64,000 nt of DNA from Verrucomicrobiota bacterium. GTDB lineage: Bacteria; Verrucomicrobiota; Kiritimatiellia; CAJWTS01. The notes below the pieces were generated by a model that was not told the origin of the DNA, did not search any database, and saw only the letters and a list, made by a program, of their open reading frames with translations. Numbering within the stretch: position 1 is the first letter of the stretch; each line of letters begins with the position of its first letter. A program made the translations under genes and the position numbers. This document shows, in pieces, positions 26,714-38,328 of the stretch. The stretch spans positions 43,002-107,001 of the forward strand of contig JAQBYD010000005.1 in NCBI GenBank assembly GCA_027623315.1, written 5' to 3'.

Positions 26714-28426
26714 ATGAGCGAACCAGAAAATAATCATGCATCGCACTTTATTCGCGATATTATTGAAGAAGACGTCCGCGCGGGGAAGCACGACGGGGAG
26801 GTGGTTACTCGATTTCCACCGGAACCGAACGGCTTCCTGCATATTGGCCATGCGAAGGCCATCTCGCTGGATTTCGGCGTCGCCGCCGACTTCGGCGGGC
26901 GCTGCCATCTTCGCTTCGACGACACGAACCCGGATAAGGAGAGCCTGGAATTTGTCGAGGGCATCAAGAGGGATGTCCGCTGGTTGGGATTTGATTGGGG
27001 TGAGCATGAGTACTACGCCTCCGACTATTTCGAAAATCTCCACGATTTCGCCGTCGCATTGATTCGGAGCGGCAAGGCCTATGTCTGTGATCTGCGCGTC
27101 GAGGAGTTCAAGCAGTACCGGGGCGTGCCGACGCGGCCCGGAAAAGAAAGTCCGTCGCGCGATCGCCCCGCGGACGAGAACGAAGAGCTCTTCCGAAGCA
27201 TGCGCGCGGGCGAGTTTGAAGACGGCGCGTTCGTTCTGCGCGCACGCATCGATATGGCCTCGCCCAATCTCCATATGCGGGATCCAGCCCTCTACCGAAT
27301 CAAGAGGAGCACGCACTACAGGACGGCCGACACCTGGTGCATCTATCCGACGTACGACTTCGCGCACTGCGTATCGGACGCGATCGAGGGTGTCACGCAT
27401 TCGCTGTGCACCCTGGAGTTTGAAGTGCACCGACCCGTTTACGACTGGATTCTTGAGCAGTTGGGCTTCGAGAATCCGCCCCGGCAGATCGAATTCGCTC
27501 CGCTCAATCTCAACTACACGGCGCTGAGCAAACGGCTTTACGAACCCTTGATCCAGGCCGGCGCCGTCAGCGGCTGGGACGATCCGCGCATGCCGACTCT
27601 CGCCGCGCTGCGACGGCGCGGGTACAGTGCCGAATCGATTCGGGCACTTTGCGCGGAGGTCGGGGTCACCAAGTTTGAGAGCACGACCGACGTCGGGTTG
27701 CTGGAGCATCATCTACGCCAGGACCTGAACCCCCGTGCGCCGCGCGTGATGGGTGTATTGCGCCCGCTGAAGGTCGTCCTCACCAACTACCCGGAGGGCG
27801 AGGGCGAAGCCCTGGACGCGATCAATAATCCCGAAGATCCGGACGCCGGGTCACGCAAAGTCCCGTTCTCGCGAGAGCTCTACATCGAACGGGATGACTT
27901 TCACGAGGATCCCCCGAAGAAGTTCTTCCGCCTGGCACCGGGGCGAGAAGTCAGGCTGCGCTATGCCTATTTCATCACATGCGACGAGGCGCTTAAGGAT
28001 GCCGACGGCAACATCGTGGAGCTGCGCTGCCACTATGATCCGGAGACCAAGGGCGGGGATTCAGCAGACGGCCGCAAGGTCAAGGCGACGCTGCACTGGG
28101 TCTCCGCTCCGCATGCGCTGAAGACGGAAATCCGGCTTTATGAGCGCTTGTTCGCCGACGAGAATCCGCTGGGCGACAAGGATCGGGATCTGAGCGAGGC
28201 GCTGAATCCGGATTCACTGGAGGTCGTGACTGGCTATGTGGAGCCCAGTGTTGCGAGTGCAGAGACCGGTAGTCTCTATCAGTTCGAGCGGCTCGGATAC
28301 TTCTGCGTAGACAGCGAAGACTCAACGCCCGAGCGCATGGTGTTCAACCGCACCATCACGCTTCGGGACACGTGGGCCAAAGCCACGGTCGAACGTACGG
28401 CCATGGCCGAGTTTTCTGTGAAATAG
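26714..28426 (+). CDS. glnS: Glutaminyl-tRNA synthetase
   Basis: Charges tRNA-Gln directly. The 570-residue class I enzyme shows [15 protein letters not shown] (HIGH motif, ~36-51), [10 protein letters not shown], the Gln-specific [19 protein letters not shown], the SKR form of KMSKS ([14 protein letters not shown]), and the two beta-barrel anticodon-binding domains (~340-560). Length and order match bacterial GlnRS. The organism therefore need not depend on the transamidation route for Gln-tRNA. gltX follows on the same strand after 181 bp. The 213 bp upstream holds no evident gene. Confidence 0.97.
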   Translation: MSEPENNHASHFIRDIIEEDVRAGKHDGEVVTRFPPEPNGFLHIGHAKAISLDFGVAADFGGRCHLRFDDTNPDKESLEFVEGIKRDVRWLGFDWGEHEYYASDYFENLHDFAVALIRSGKAYVCDLRVEEFKQYRGVPTRPGKESPSRDRPADENEELFRSMRAGEFEDGAFVLRARIDMASPNLHMRDPALYRIKRSTHYRTADTWCIYPTYDFAHCVSDAIEGVTHSLCTLEFEVHRPVYDWILEQLGFENPPRQIEFAPLNLNYTALSKRLYEPLIQAGAVSGWDDPRMPTLAALRRRGYSAESIRALCAEVGVTKFESTTDVGLLEHHLRQDLNPRAPRVMGVLRPLKVVLTNYPEGEGEALDAINNPEDPDAGSRKVPFSRELYIERDDFHEDPPKKFFRLAPGREVRLRYAYFITCDEALKDADGNIVELRCHYDPETKGGDSADGRKVKATLHWVSAPHALKTEIRLYERLFADENPLGDKDRDLSEALNPDSLEVVTGYVEPSVASAETGSLYQFERLGYFCVDSEDSTPERMVFNRTITLRDTWAKATVERTAMAEFSVK

Positions 28427-28607
28427 TTGGCGCGAAAGTAGTAGTCGCCCGGAAGCTCGCCCGCAGGTGTTGTAATCTACTGCGGGTGCAGTACATTCGG
28501 ATGGCTGCATTTAGCCGGGGGGCGTATTCTGATCGGTAGAGAAGAAACGGAATGGTTCTATGGACACCTCGCCCTGGCCCTTTCACCGGGGGGAGACGGA
28601 GAAAATC

Positions 28608-29939
28608 ATGTCGATACGTGTAAGATTCGCACCCAGCCCAACGGGACAGGTTCACATCGGGAACATTCGGGCGGCGATCTACAACTGGCTTTTCGCGCGG
28701 CATCACGGCGGGAAATTCCTGCTTCGCGTCGAGGATACGGACCGCGAGCGGTCGACCCCCGAGGCCGTTGCCACGGTCTTTGCGGCCCTGCAATGGCTTG
28801 AGATCGACTACGACGAAGAGCCGGTTTACCAGTCCTCGCGCCAGTCCGCGCATCTCGAGGCCGCCGAGAAGCTGCTCTCGGCCGGCTTGGCGTATAAGGC
28901 CGACAAGGGGGACACCGGGAAGGGCGAGGCCGTGTTGTTCAAGATGCCGGGACGAGATCTTTCGTTTCACGATGAGTTGAAGGGCGAACTGTCCAAGAAG
29001 GCGGAAGATCTCCAGGATCTCGTGATCGTACGCTCCAACGGCACCCCCGTCTTTCATCTCGCCAACGTGGTGGACGATATTCACATGGGGATCACGCATG
29101 TGATTCGCGGAGACGATCATATCGAGAATACGTACCGCCATGTCGCGCTCTACGAAGCGCTGCAAGGGCAGGTCCCGCGCTTCGCGCATCTTCCGATGAT
29201 CGTGAATGCACAGGGGAAGCCGTACTCGAAGCGCGACGGCGCCGCATTCGTCGGGGAGTTTCGTGACCAGGGCTACCGGGCCGATGCGTTCTTCAACTAC
29301 CTGGTCCTGCTCGGCTGGGCGCCCGGCGATGACCGGGAAGTGATGAGCCGAGCCGAGATCGTCCAGGCCTTCGACCTGACGCAGGTCAAGTCGTCCGCCG
29401 CGCAGGTGGATCTCGCAAAGTGTGAATGGATGAACGGCGAGTACATTCGCGCGATGCCGCTCGAGGAGTTTCGCGCGCCGTTCACCGAGACGCTGACCTC
29501 CAACGGAGTCGACCTGTCCGGATTTTCCGAGGAGTACACCAGGCAGGTCATGGAACTAATGCAGGTGCGCACCAAGCTCTACGCGAAGATCCCGGACGAC
29601 ACGCGTTTCTTCTTCTGCGAGGATTTCGAATACAACGAGAAGGGCGTACGGAAGCGGCTGCAGAGGGACGGCGCGCTGGATCATCTGTCGGCCTTGCGAG
29701 AGCGGCTGGCGACGCTGGACGACTTCACGGCGGTGTCGCTCGAAGAGTGTGTGCGAGCCGTGGCCGAGGAGAGGGGGGTGTCTCCCGGAGAACTGATGCA
29801 TCCCACTCGCGTGGCGGTCTCGGGGCTCACGTATGGTCCCGGCCTGTTCGAGATCCTCGAAATCCTCGGCAGGGATCGTGTTGGCGCGCGGATGCAACGT
29901 GTCGGCGAGCGCTTCGCCGGGCCGCCCGCAGACCTGTGA
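28608..29939 (+). CDS. gltX: Glutamyl-tRNA synthetase
   Basis: A class I enzyme that charges tRNA-Glu. From the ATG at 28608, after a strong GGGGGGAG ribosome-binding site, the 443-residue protein begins MSIRVRFAPSPTGQVHIGN (HIGH variant), with LLRVEDTDRERSTPEA, VIRGDDHIENTYRH and the KMSKS variant KPYSKRDGAAFVGEF. The C-terminal half is an alpha-helical anticodon domain typical of bacterial GltX. An in-frame start at 28560 would put 16 residues before the conserved N-terminus and is unlikely. KRDG instead of KRHG follows the SKR motif, a minor variation. Confidence 0.95.
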   Translation: MSIRVRFAPSPTGQVHIGNIRAAIYNWLFARHHGGKFLLRVEDTDRERSTPEAVATVFAALQWLEIDYDEEPVYQSSRQSAHLEAAEKLLSAGLAYKADKGDTGKGEAVLFKMPGRDLSFHDELKGELSKKAEDLQDLVIVRSNGTPVFHLANVVDDIHMGITHVIRGDDHIENTYRHVALYEALQGQVPRFAHLPMIVNAQGKPYSKRDGAAFVGEFRDQGYRADAFFNYLVLLGWAPGDDREVMSRAEIVQAFDLTQVKSSAAQVDLAKCEWMNGEYIRAMPLEEFRAPFTETLTSNGVDLSGFSEEYTRQVMELMQVRTKLYAKIPDDTRFFFCEDFEYNEKGVRKRLQRDGALDHLSALRERLATLDDFTAVSLEECVRAVAEERGVSPGELMHPTRVAVSGLTYGPGLFEILEILGRDRVGARMQRVGERFAGPPADL

Positions 29940-30065
29940 TAATGATTGATGCACGGGTATCCAGAATCCAGTTTCTGCTCTATGATACGCCGAGCCCACA
30001 CTTCTGCGGGTTCCCAGTAAGAAACAACGGCGAATAACAAACAGCCCATACCGAGTCGCCACACT

Positions 30066-31409
30066 ATGAATCGAACCGTTGCCATCGTCGGTCGCCCCAA
30101 CGTGGGGAAGTCCTCTATCTTCAACCGTGTCGTCGGGCGGCGTGTCGCGATCGTGCATGAGGAGAGTGGGGTCACGCGTGATCGCCTGATTCGTGAGGTA
30201 GAGCGCGAAGGGGACCGCCTTCAGCTGATCGACACGGGTGGGGTGGGTAATATGGACAGTGCGCACTCACCGGGTGAGATCGAGGCCGGCACGCGTCGCC
30301 AGGTTGACGTCGCACTCGAAGACGCTGCCGTCGTGATCTTTGTGCTGAATGTGGAAGACGGAATCGTGTCCCTCGATGAAGAGGTCATGCGACTCCTGCG
30401 CGCCAGCGGCCGCGACGTGATCGTGGCGGCGAACAAGTGTGACACCGTTGAGCGCGATAGCCTGGCCGACGAGTACCAGCGGTTCGGGTTCGACGTTTTC
30501 CCCGTATCGGCGCTGCACAGCCGGGGCATAGGGCCACTGATGGATGCGGTTGTTGATCGACTTCCCGCCGTGGAGAAGTCGGGCACGCCGGACGCACTCA
30601 AGGTGGCCGTAGTGGGCCGTCCGAACGTGGGCAAGTCGTCGTACGTCAACCGTCTGCTGCATAGTGACCGGGTGATCGTGTCCGAAGTCCCCGGCACCAC
30701 GCGAGACAGCATCGATGTACCGTTCCGTGTAGGCGACGGGGTCGGTGCGCGGCATTACGTGCTTACCGATACGGCCGGCCTGCGGCGACGCGGGAAAGTG
30801 GATAACGCCGTGGAGACATATAGTGCCATGCGCGCCGTGAAGAGCATCGAGAGGTCCGATGTCGTGGTCCTGATGATCGACGGGGAGCAGGGCCCCACGG
30901 CTCAGGATCGCAAGATCGCGGCCAAGGTTGAGTACCTGAAGCGGGGCTGTGTACTCGTCGTGAACAAGTGGGATCTATGCGATCACACGACCCAGCGGCA
31001 GTACGTGGAGACCTTGACCCGGGAACTTCCGTTCTTCGCCTACGTGCCGACCGTTTATATATCGGCCAAGACGGGATACAACGTGCGCAAGAGTATTGAT
31101 GCCATTGATCACGTCGCCGCCGAGGTTAGCCGCGAAATTCCGACTGGAATATTGAACCGGGTCGTTCTGGATGCTTACGAAAGAGTCCACCCGCCGCTGG
31201 TAAAGAATAAGCCGCTCAAGATCTACTATTGCACGCAGATCGGCCAGAGGCCGATTCGGATTGGGCTCTTCGTGAATGAACCCAAGCGTGTGCAGCCGGC
31301 ATATCGCACGTACCTCACGCGCGAGATTCGGTCGGCGTTCGGGCTCGAGGGAGCACCGGTCGTGTTGCAGTTCAGGGCGCGCCGTGAGTCGAGGGCCCGC
31401 GCACGATGA
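30066..31409 (+). CDS. der: Ribosome-assembly GTPase Der (EngA)
   Basis: A double-GTPase needed for 50S subunit maturation. The 447-residue protein has two G-domains: G1 IVGRPNVGKSSIFNRV with IDTGGVG and ANKCD, and G1 VVGRPNVGKSSYVNRL with LTDTAGLRR and VNKWDL, then the C-terminal KH-like domain (KIYYCTQIGQRPIRIGLFVN). The tail is basic (RARRESRARAR). The stop overlaps the start of the following gene by 4 bp (ATGA). Confidence 0.97.
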   Translation: MNRTVAIVGRPNVGKSSIFNRVVGRRVAIVHEESGVTRDRLIREVEREGDRLQLIDTGGVGNMDSAHSPGEIEAGTRRQVDVALEDAAVVIFVLNVEDGIVSLDEEVMRLLRASGRDVIVAANKCDTVERDSLADEYQRFGFDVFPVSALHSRGIGPLMDAVVDRLPAVEKSGTPDALKVAVVGRPNVGKSSYVNRLLHSDRVIVSEVPGTTRDSIDVPFRVGDGVGARHYVLTDTAGLRRRGKVDNAVETYSAMRAVKSIERSDVVVLMIDGEQGPTAQDRKIAAKVEYLKRGCVLVVNKWDLCDHTTQRQYVETLTRELPFFAYVPTVYISAKTGYNVRKSIDAIDHVAAEVSREIPTGILNRVVLDAYERVHPPLVKNKPLKIYYCTQIGQRPIRIGLFVNEPKRVQPAYRTYLTREIRSAFGLEGAPVVLQFRARRESRARAR

Positions 31410-33031
31410 CGTCACGGCGAAGCGTGATGCTCTCGATCGTGCTGCTGTACGCGGCGGCCGTAATCGCCTGGGTGTGGCACGTCCCCTATCGACCGGACTA
31501 TCTCCTGCGCCCCATCCCTCCCACGGCGGCGTTCGTGAGCGTGCACGATGAGTTGGATCAACGATGGCTGGATGTCGCACAGTCGTCCCTGCTCGCCAAT
31601 GTCTTGATAAAACAGGGCGTTTCGCAGGAGGATATCGCCGCGATTGCCCAGGACCCGGATCTGAAACGTTGGATTCCGCGTCTTGCCTCGAAGAGAACCG
31701 TCGTCGCGTACGTGCCGCAGTATGGGCCGCTTCGCCGTGAGGCCTGGGTCGTGGTGACCTGGGTTGGCCGTTACAGCCGCCTGCTGCGCTGGTCCGAAAG
31801 CCTCGGGCTGGCGGACGATATTCGCGGGCGCACATCGGCGTTGGGAACAGAAATCTACGAATTGGTCGACCCGGTCGGAGCCGGCGACAAGGCGTTCACC
31901 TTCGCGCTTGAAGATGGGGTGCTCATCGGTTGTTGGACCGCTCACCCCGGTGGTGTTTCCTATCTGCACCGTCGGTCACGCGTGCAGGACGGGAGTCCGT
32001 GGAGGGAACAGACGGCGTTGCTCTCGGCCGCGAACCCTGATCGCGGTCTCGTCTTTCCGAATCGCGTGGTTCGAAATCCGGTTCTCGTACGACCATTGCA
32101 GGTCGAATTGAATCGAATGCAAACGGATACGCTCGAGGTGTCGGTGTCCGGCCACGAACAGATCATGGTCGAGGAGGTGGCCGCCATCTCAGACGATCAA
32201 CTGGAAGATCTGAGTCGACTGCTCGGGGCCCTGCCGGACGCCGTCGTGGGTCTCCCTGCGGGATTGATTAAATCGATGTTGCCGTCGCGCGATCGACGTA
32301 TCTTCGATATCGTGACCAGCGAAGCGCTGCAGCAGATAACGGCAGAGAACCAGGGGCTTCCCGTGGTCGCGGCCGCGTTGAGCGGGGACTTCAGTGGCCG
32401 GGTCGGTCGGGGCAACCCGTACTTTCTCTTCCAGGGCGTCAAGGTGCCGACACTCTTCCTGGCCGTCCCGCATTTGAACGCCGACAAGGCCGCCGCCTCG
32501 GCCGGGTTGATGCTCGACCAGATTAACGGGCTCTTCCAGGCTGGGCTGATTCCGCGTCGCGCGGAGGTAGGCGACCGCTCGATGGTGATCGTGGAGGGGA
32601 CCGGGAGCGACTTCTACAGTGAGCTTGATATCAAGGAGCGTGTTGCCTACGCCGTCTGCGACCGCTGGGTCGTCCTGTGCAGCAACTCCGACGCGCTGCG
32701 CAAGTTGCTTGCGCGCTACGATCGAGAAGAAGCGATGCGCTTTGACCCGGACTTGCGCTGGCGACGTGGCGTGTCGAAAGACGGGGCGTCGCTCTATTCG
32801 TGGATTCACGTACCGCGCGTGATCGGATCGATCCGGGCCGGCCTTACGCTTGCCAAGTTCCTGGTGCCGCGCGATGAGCAGGGCGCGCGCGTTCACGATC
32901 GGATTGCACAAGCCTCGAGCGCCGTTGATGTTCTGGCCGTGTTGGACGAGATTGAGCTTCGGATTCAAACTCGCGAAGACGGCTGGTACGCGAATCTCGC
33001 CGTCGAAGGCAAAGTCTCTTCAACGCCGTGA
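31406..33031 (+). CDS. Large membrane-anchored periplasmic protein of unknown function
   Basis: The 541-residue protein starts on the der stop (4-bp overlap), so the two are translationally coupled. It has an N-terminal anchor (VMLSIVLLYAAAVIAWVW, ~7-24) and then a long periplasmic region rich in alternating beta-strands, starting YLLRPIPPTAAFVSVHDELD. The style recalls DUF3352-type proteins, which also begin with a phrase like 'P..aaFv.v', but I cannot assign it firmly. There are no cysteines or catalytic motifs that stand out. Coupling to der may be accidental. Confidence 0.75.
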   Translation: MTSRRSVMLSIVLLYAAAVIAWVWHVPYRPDYLLRPIPPTAAFVSVHDELDQRWLDVAQSSLLANVLIKQGVSQEDIAAIAQDPDLKRWIPRLASKRTVVAYVPQYGPLRREAWVVVTWVGRYSRLLRWSESLGLADDIRGRTSALGTEIYELVDPVGAGDKAFTFALEDGVLIGCWTAHPGGVSYLHRRSRVQDGSPWREQTALLSAANPDRGLVFPNRVVRNPVLVRPLQVELNRMQTDTLEVSVSGHEQIMVEEVAAISDDQLEDLSRLLGALPDAVVGLPAGLIKSMLPSRDRRIFDIVTSEALQQITAENQGLPVVAAALSGDFSGRVGRGNPYFLFQGVKVPTLFLAVPHLNADKAAASAGLMLDQINGLFQAGLIPRRAEVGDRSMVIVEGTGSDFYSELDIKERVAYAVCDRWVVLCSNSDALRKLLARYDREEAMRFDPDLRWRRGVSKDGASLYSWIHVPRVIGSIRAGLTLAKFLVPRDEQGARVHDRIAQASSAVDVLAVLDEIELRIQTREDGWYANLAVEGKVSSTP

Positions 33032-33078
33032 GGCGTGCCTTCAACGAGCGATGTCCTTCTCCCGCAACGAGGGCGGGT

Positions 33079-33681
33079 CTATTCGGTGGTTGGGGTAAGC
33101 AGCAGGTCCCGCCAGGCGCTGCGCGCGTGCTGTAGCGCCAGTGCACGATGCGAGATCCTGTTCTTAACGTCTGCGCTGAGTTCTGCAAAAGTTTCGCGGT
33201 ATCCTGCGGGACGGAAGATGGGATCGTAACCGAACCCGAGATTTCCGGATCGTTCGGTCGCGATCGAGCCTTCGCATACTCCATCCAGGGCGCGGGCGTC
33301 GCCGCATGGACTGGACAGCGCGATCACGGTCCGAAATCGTGCGCGTCTGTCATCGATGCCCCGGAGTTCTTTCAATAGCAGGGCCATGTTGGCCCCGGCG
33401 TCCGGCGGATCTCCTGCATATCGCGCCGAGATAACTCCCGGTGCGCCATCGAGAGCGTCCACTTCAAGCCCCGTGTCGTCAGCCAGCGCCCACAATCCGC
33501 TGGCGCGCGCCAGCTCGACGGCCTTCTTGACCGCATTCTGTTCGAGCGTCTCTCCGTCTTCGACGACTTCAGCGAGACCGGGGATGTCTGCGCAGGACAC
33601 GAGATCTAATCCGGGAAGATCCAGGATTGCGCGAATCTCGTCGAGTTTGCCCGGGTTACGAGTGGCGATGAAAAGATTCAT
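33079..33681 (-). CDS. rdgB: XTP/dITP pyrophosphatase (RdgB/HAM1)
   Basis: Hydrolyses non-canonical purine triphosphates to keep them out of DNA and RNA. The ~200-residue protein has ATRNPGKLDEIRAIL, FEQNAVKKA-type helix (LEQNAVKKAVELA), ALADDTGLEVDALDGAPGV, SARYAG, and GNLGFGYDPIFRPAGY with FAEL later. ATG 33681 (MNLFIATRN) is the best start; an ATG three codons earlier (33690) is also possible. It lies 44 bp after tRNA-Leu(GAG) on the same strand and may share its transcript. Confidence 0.95.
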   Translation of the reverse strand: MNLFIATRNPGKLDEIRAILDLPGLDLVSCADIPGLAEVVEDGETLEQNAVKKAVELARASGLWALADDTGLEVDALDGAPGVISARYAGDPPDAGANMALLLKELRGIDDRRARFRTVIALSSPCGDARALDGVCEGSIATERSGNLGFGYDPIFRPAGYRETFAELSADVKNRISHRALALQHARSAWRDLLLTPTTE

Positions 33682-33724
33682 GCAGGTCAACGCGTGTTGG
33701 CCGCGCGGACGCGGTCAACGAAAA

Positions 33725-33813
33725 TGGTGCTCGGGGCGGGATTCGAACCCGCACAGCCTGTTACGGCCACCAGGCCCTCAACCTGGCGTGTCTGCCAGTT
33801 CCACCACCCGAGC
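33725..33813 (-). tRNA. tRNA-Leu (anticodon GAG), CCA encoded
   Basis: A class II tRNA on the minus strand: acceptor GCTCGGG/CCCGAGC, anticodon stem CCAGG/CCTGG around loop TTGAGGG giving GAG (reads CUC/CUU), a long variable arm TGGCCGTAACAGGCTG and T-arm GCGGGTTCGAATCCCGC. Unlike the other two tRNAs here, the 3' CCA is encoded (33725-33727). It lies between the eno-ftsB operon and rdgB. Confidence 0.95.
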
Positions 33814-33904
33814 ATTCCTGGCTGAAGCGGGTTAACTTACCCATCCGGCGAACCACAAATCAAGCACGCTTCTTGGCGGGGTGGTCCCGGGCCGCGCCGG
33901 CTTG

Positions 33905-34663
33905 CTACGGGCCTGGTTTTGCAGGGAACTCCTGCAGGGCGAGGCCGGTTCCCATGAACTCTACGCGCAGGGGTTCATGCAGCTCGCGCAGGGCGTTGGG
34001 GTCTCGCTTGATGTCATAGCTCCAAGTCGCGCTGCGGTCAGTCTTGCGGAATGTCGAGGCGGTGACGATTCGCCCCGGTACGCGCACCTTTACCGAGACA
34101 CGGAATCCGGAGAAGATACTCATGATGGTCCGAAACTCCTCGGACCCTGCCTGAAGCGTCGGGATATCGTAGTCGCCTTCTTCGCTGATGCGAATTACGA
34201 GCTCGTAGTTTCCGTTCTCCAGCTTGGTCAGCGACATGTTCTGGCCGGCGAAGTGATCGAGTTTTCTCAGATGTCCCAGGTCGTCAAACGCGCCCTTTAT
34301 CTCGATCGAGTCCCAGGATTCCTCCTTGTTGTGGTCCAATGCAGAGATCCTGAGGCCGGGCCCTTTGTTGGACTCGAGATGTTTCTGGACATACTCGAAG
34401 TCGAAGAGTTGAGGGCCGAGCACGCTGGTGGAACGGCCGGCCGCGGGGTGGTTGGTCTGGGGCCCGAGACCGTGAAGCGTCTCCGTAAGGTCTACCATCG
34501 ACTGGAGCCGTTTGATCGTGGACTCGGGCGCCGCGTATTTCAGCCTGGCGATGATGGCGCCTTCGGAGTCCAGTTCGATTTCCTGGTCAACGTCAAGGCA
34601 TCCGCCGAGGCATGCCGGAACAAGCGCGATCAAAAGCGCGCGAAGGTATGGCTGGAGATTCAT
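33905..34663 (-). CDS. Lipoprotein of unknown function
   Basis: The 252-residue protein has a lipoprotein signal peptide with the lipobox LGGC at ~19-22 (LVPACLGGC). The mature domain begins LDVDQEIELDSEGAIIARLKY, a pattern seen in small beta-rich lipoproteins of unknown role. It starts 4 bp inside the end of the ftsB-like gene, so it belongs to the eno-ftsB transcript. No enzymatic motif is visible. Confidence 0.8.
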   Translation of the reverse strand: MNLQPYLRALLIALVPACLGGCLDVDQEIELDSEGAIIARLKYAAPESTIKRLQSMVDLTETLHGLGPQTNHPAAGRSTSVLGPQLFDFEYVQKHLESNKGPGLRISALDHNKEESWDSIEIKGAFDDLGHLRKLDHFAGQNMSLTKLENGNYELVIRISEEGDYDIPTLQAGSEEFRTIMSIFSGFRVSVKVRVPGRIVTASTFRKTDRSATWSYDIKRDPNALRELHEPLRVEFMGTGLALQEFPAKPGP

Positions 34664-34971
34664 GGGGTCGCAGGCGATTCGTCCACGGGAGGCTTGAGCA
34701 CGACTTCATCGGGTCGGACCATGCCCATCTCGCGTGCCGTCCGCTCGACGAAACGCCGGTCGCTGTGAAACTTGGATTGATTCGAACGCAGGTCCGCGAT
34801 CTTCTCGTCGACGTCGCGGCTCTCTTTCTCAAGGTCCAACTTCTGTTCATGCAGCCGGCCCTGGCGGCTCAGTTGCGGAGCGACCACGAGCGCGGTCCCG
34901 ATCAGGCAAAGGATCACGATGATAGCCCAGGCCATGTTGTACAGCTTCTTTAGCTTCTTGTTGGTCGCCAT
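34660..34971 (-). CDS. ftsB: FtsB/DivIC-like septum formation initiator
   Basis: A bitopic cell-division protein that in other bacteria forms the FtsQLB complex. From ATG 34971 (MATNKKLKKLYN) the 103-residue product has one membrane helix (WAIIVILCLIGTALVVAP, ~14-31), a periplasmic coiled coil (RLHEQKLDLEKESRDVDEKI, ~37-60) and RFVERTAREMGMVRPDEVV, like the FtsB signature 'iE..AR..lgmv..gE'. It lies 28 bp downstream of eno, the same eno-ftsB order as in many Gram-negative bacteria. The upstream in-frame codon at 35016 would overlap eno and is unlikely. Confidence 0.88.
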   Translation of the reverse strand: MATNKKLKKLYNMAWAIIVILCLIGTALVVAPQLSRQGRLHEQKLDLEKESRDVDEKIADLRSNQSKFHSDRRFVERTAREMGMVRPDEVVLKPPVDESPATP

Positions 34972-34999
34972 GGAGCGTCCTGCTGAAGTGTTCTGTGGC

Positions 35000-36400
<1,401 letters not shown>

Positions 36401-36402
36401 CT

Positions 36403-37302
36403 ATGCACGTAGCTGTTTTGGGTGCCGGGGGAATGCTGGGACACGATGTCGTGGACCGCTGCCGCGAGGAATCAGTCGAATGTACGCCGCTGAATTCAGC
36501 AGACGGTGACATCACGGACCCCCTGAAGCTCGCGCGTGCCGTCCCGGTGTGCGATTGGGTGATCAACTGTGCTTCGTACACACGCGTGGATGATGCTGAG
36601 GCGAACGTGGAGCAGGCGCGCCGGGTCAACCGGGACGGGGCGGGCCACATCGCCGAGTTATGCGCACGCCGGGGAATCTTTCTCTTGCACGTCAGTACCG
36701 ACTACGTCTTCGATGGACGCAAGCAGGGCGGGTACGTGGAGAGCGACCCGATCAATCCGCTCAACGTGTACGGGGAGACCAAGTTCGAGGGTGAGCAGGC
36801 TATCCGCGAGTCCGGCTGTCGGGCGATCATGATGCGCACACAGGCTCTCTTTGGAACGCACGGCTCCAGTTTCGTGAAGACCATCGCGGAGCGGATTACG
36901 AAGTCCGGGGATCCGCTGAAGGTCGTGACCGACCATGTGACGTCTCCGACCTACACGGTGCATCTCGCGCAGGCGATAATCCGGTTGCTCGCGTGCGGTA
37001 AACACGGCATAGTTCATGTCGCCGCGACCGGCACGTGCACGTGGTACGATCTGGCATGTGCGATCGTGGCTCGCGTGAAGCCGGGACACCCGGTCGAGCC
37101 GGTTACGGCGGATGCTTTCCAGACGCCGGCCCGCCGGCCGCCGAACGCGACGCTGGATACAACACGATTTGAACGATGGACCGGGTGGGCGATGCCGGCG
37201 TGGCAGCAAGGGATTGACGGGTTTCTCGCTGAAACTGGACTCGGCAAGGCTGCCATAACCGAAAGCGTGAACAGGGCCGAGACGAATCAAGGCGGAGAAT
37301 AG
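36403..37302 (+). CDS. rfbD: dTDP-4-dehydrorhamnose reductase
   Basis: Catalyses the last step of dTDP-L-rhamnose synthesis for cell-surface polysaccharide. From the ATG at 36403 after AAAAGGG, the 299-residue protein has VLGAGGMLGHDVVD (NADPH loop), DVINCASYT-type strand (VINCASYTRVDDAE), VSTDYVFDG, PLNVYGETKFEGEQAI (YxxxK) and RPPNATLDTTRF near the end. The frame is open upstream to 36148 but this overlaps eno and lacks family similarity. rfbB follows 15 bp after the stop. Confidence 0.92.
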   Translation: MHVAVLGAGGMLGHDVVDRCREESVECTPLNSADGDITDPLKLARAVPVCDWVINCASYTRVDDAEANVEQARRVNRDGAGHIAELCARRGIFLLHVSTDYVFDGRKQGGYVESDPINPLNVYGETKFEGEQAIRESGCRAIMMRTQALFGTHGSSFVKTIAERITKSGDPLKVVTDHVTSPTYTVHLAQAIIRLLACGKHGIVHVAATGTCTWYDLACAIVARVKPGHPVEPVTADAFQTPARRPPNATLDTTRFERWTGWAMPAWQQGIDGFLAETGLGKAAITESVNRAETNQGGE

Positions 37303-37317
37303 GCGTCAGCCGAAGGT

Positions 37318-38328
37318 ATGAAGATACTCGTGACAGGCGGAGCGGGATTCATTGGAAGCAATTTCGTGCGGTACGTCCTGAAGACGTACCCCGATGATCA
37401 GATCGTAAACCTCGACAAATTGACCTATGCGGGGAATCTCGAGAACCTCGCCGGGCTTGAAGATCAGAAGCGATACGCCTTCGTGCGCTCCGATATCGGT
37501 GCGGAGGTGGAAGTCGACGCCGCCCTGTCCGCCGGCGACTTTGACGCCATCGTCAACTTCGCGGCTGAGACACACGTGGATCGTAGCCTGCAGGATGCGC
37601 AAGTTTTCGTGCAGACCAATTCGATGGGAACGCAGGTGCTCCTGGACGCCTGCCGCCGCCACAAGATTCCCCGCTACCTGCAGGTATCGACCGACGAGGT
37701 TTACGGAAGCCTCGGTCCGGAGGGGAAGTTCGTGGAAACGACTCCGCTCGCGCCGAACAACCCCTACTCGGCATCCAAGGCCGCCGGCGACTGCCTGGTG
37801 CGCGCAGCGGTCGGGTCACACGGCGTGGACGCGGTGATCACCCGCTGTTCGAATAATTTTGGTCCGTACCAGTTCCCGGAAAAGTTGATTCCACTGATGA
37901 TCGCGAATTGTCTCGAGGATAAAGAGCTTCCAGTTTATGGCGATGGCATGCATGTCCGCGATTGGATCTATGTGGAAGACCACTGCAGTGGAATCGATGC
38001 CGCGCTGCGCAAGGGTGTCGCGGGAGAGGTCTATAACATCGGCGGCAACTACGATGTGCCGAACCTCGAGATCGTGAAGACGATACTTCGCGTTCTGGAT
38101 AAGCCGGAGAGCTTGATACGCTTCGTCAAGGACCGTCCGGGCCACGACCGTCGCTACGCGATCGATTCATCCAAGATCGAAAGCCAGTTGGGCTGGAAGC
38201 CTTCGCACACCTTCGAAGACGCGATGCGGTCCACCGTCGACTGGTACCTCGGCAATCGCGACTGGATCGAGCATACGCGTAGTGGTGAGTACCAGACGTA
38301 TTACGAACGCATGTATGGAAACCGGTAA
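37318..38328 (+). CDS. rfbB: dTDP-glucose 4,6-dehydratase
   Basis: Converts dTDP-glucose to dTDP-4-keto-6-deoxyglucose, the second step of the rhamnose pathway. The 336-residue protein has TGGAGFIGSNFVRYV, VNLDKLTYAGNLENL, NFAAETHVDRSL, VSTDEVYGSLG, PYSASKAAGDCLVRA (YxxxK), RCSNNFGPYQFPEKLIPL and RPGHDRRYAID, all specific to RfbB. No rfbA or rfbC lies in the window, so the pathway must be completed elsewhere. The stop overlaps the next start by 14 bp. Confidence 0.96.
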   Translation: MKILVTGGAGFIGSNFVRYVLKTYPDDQIVNLDKLTYAGNLENLAGLEDQKRYAFVRSDIGAEVEVDAALSAGDFDAIVNFAAETHVDRSLQDAQVFVQTNSMGTQVLLDACRRHKIPRYLQVSTDEVYGSLGPEGKFVETTPLAPNNPYSASKAAGDCLVRAAVGSHGVDAVITRCSNNFGPYQFPEKLIPLMIANCLEDKELPVYGDGMHVRDWIYVEDHCSGIDAALRKGVAGEVYNIGGNYDVPNLEIVKTILRVLDKPESLIRFVKDRPGHDRRYAIDSSKIESQLGWKPSHTFEDAMRSTVDWYLGNRDWIEHTRSGEYQTYYERMYGNR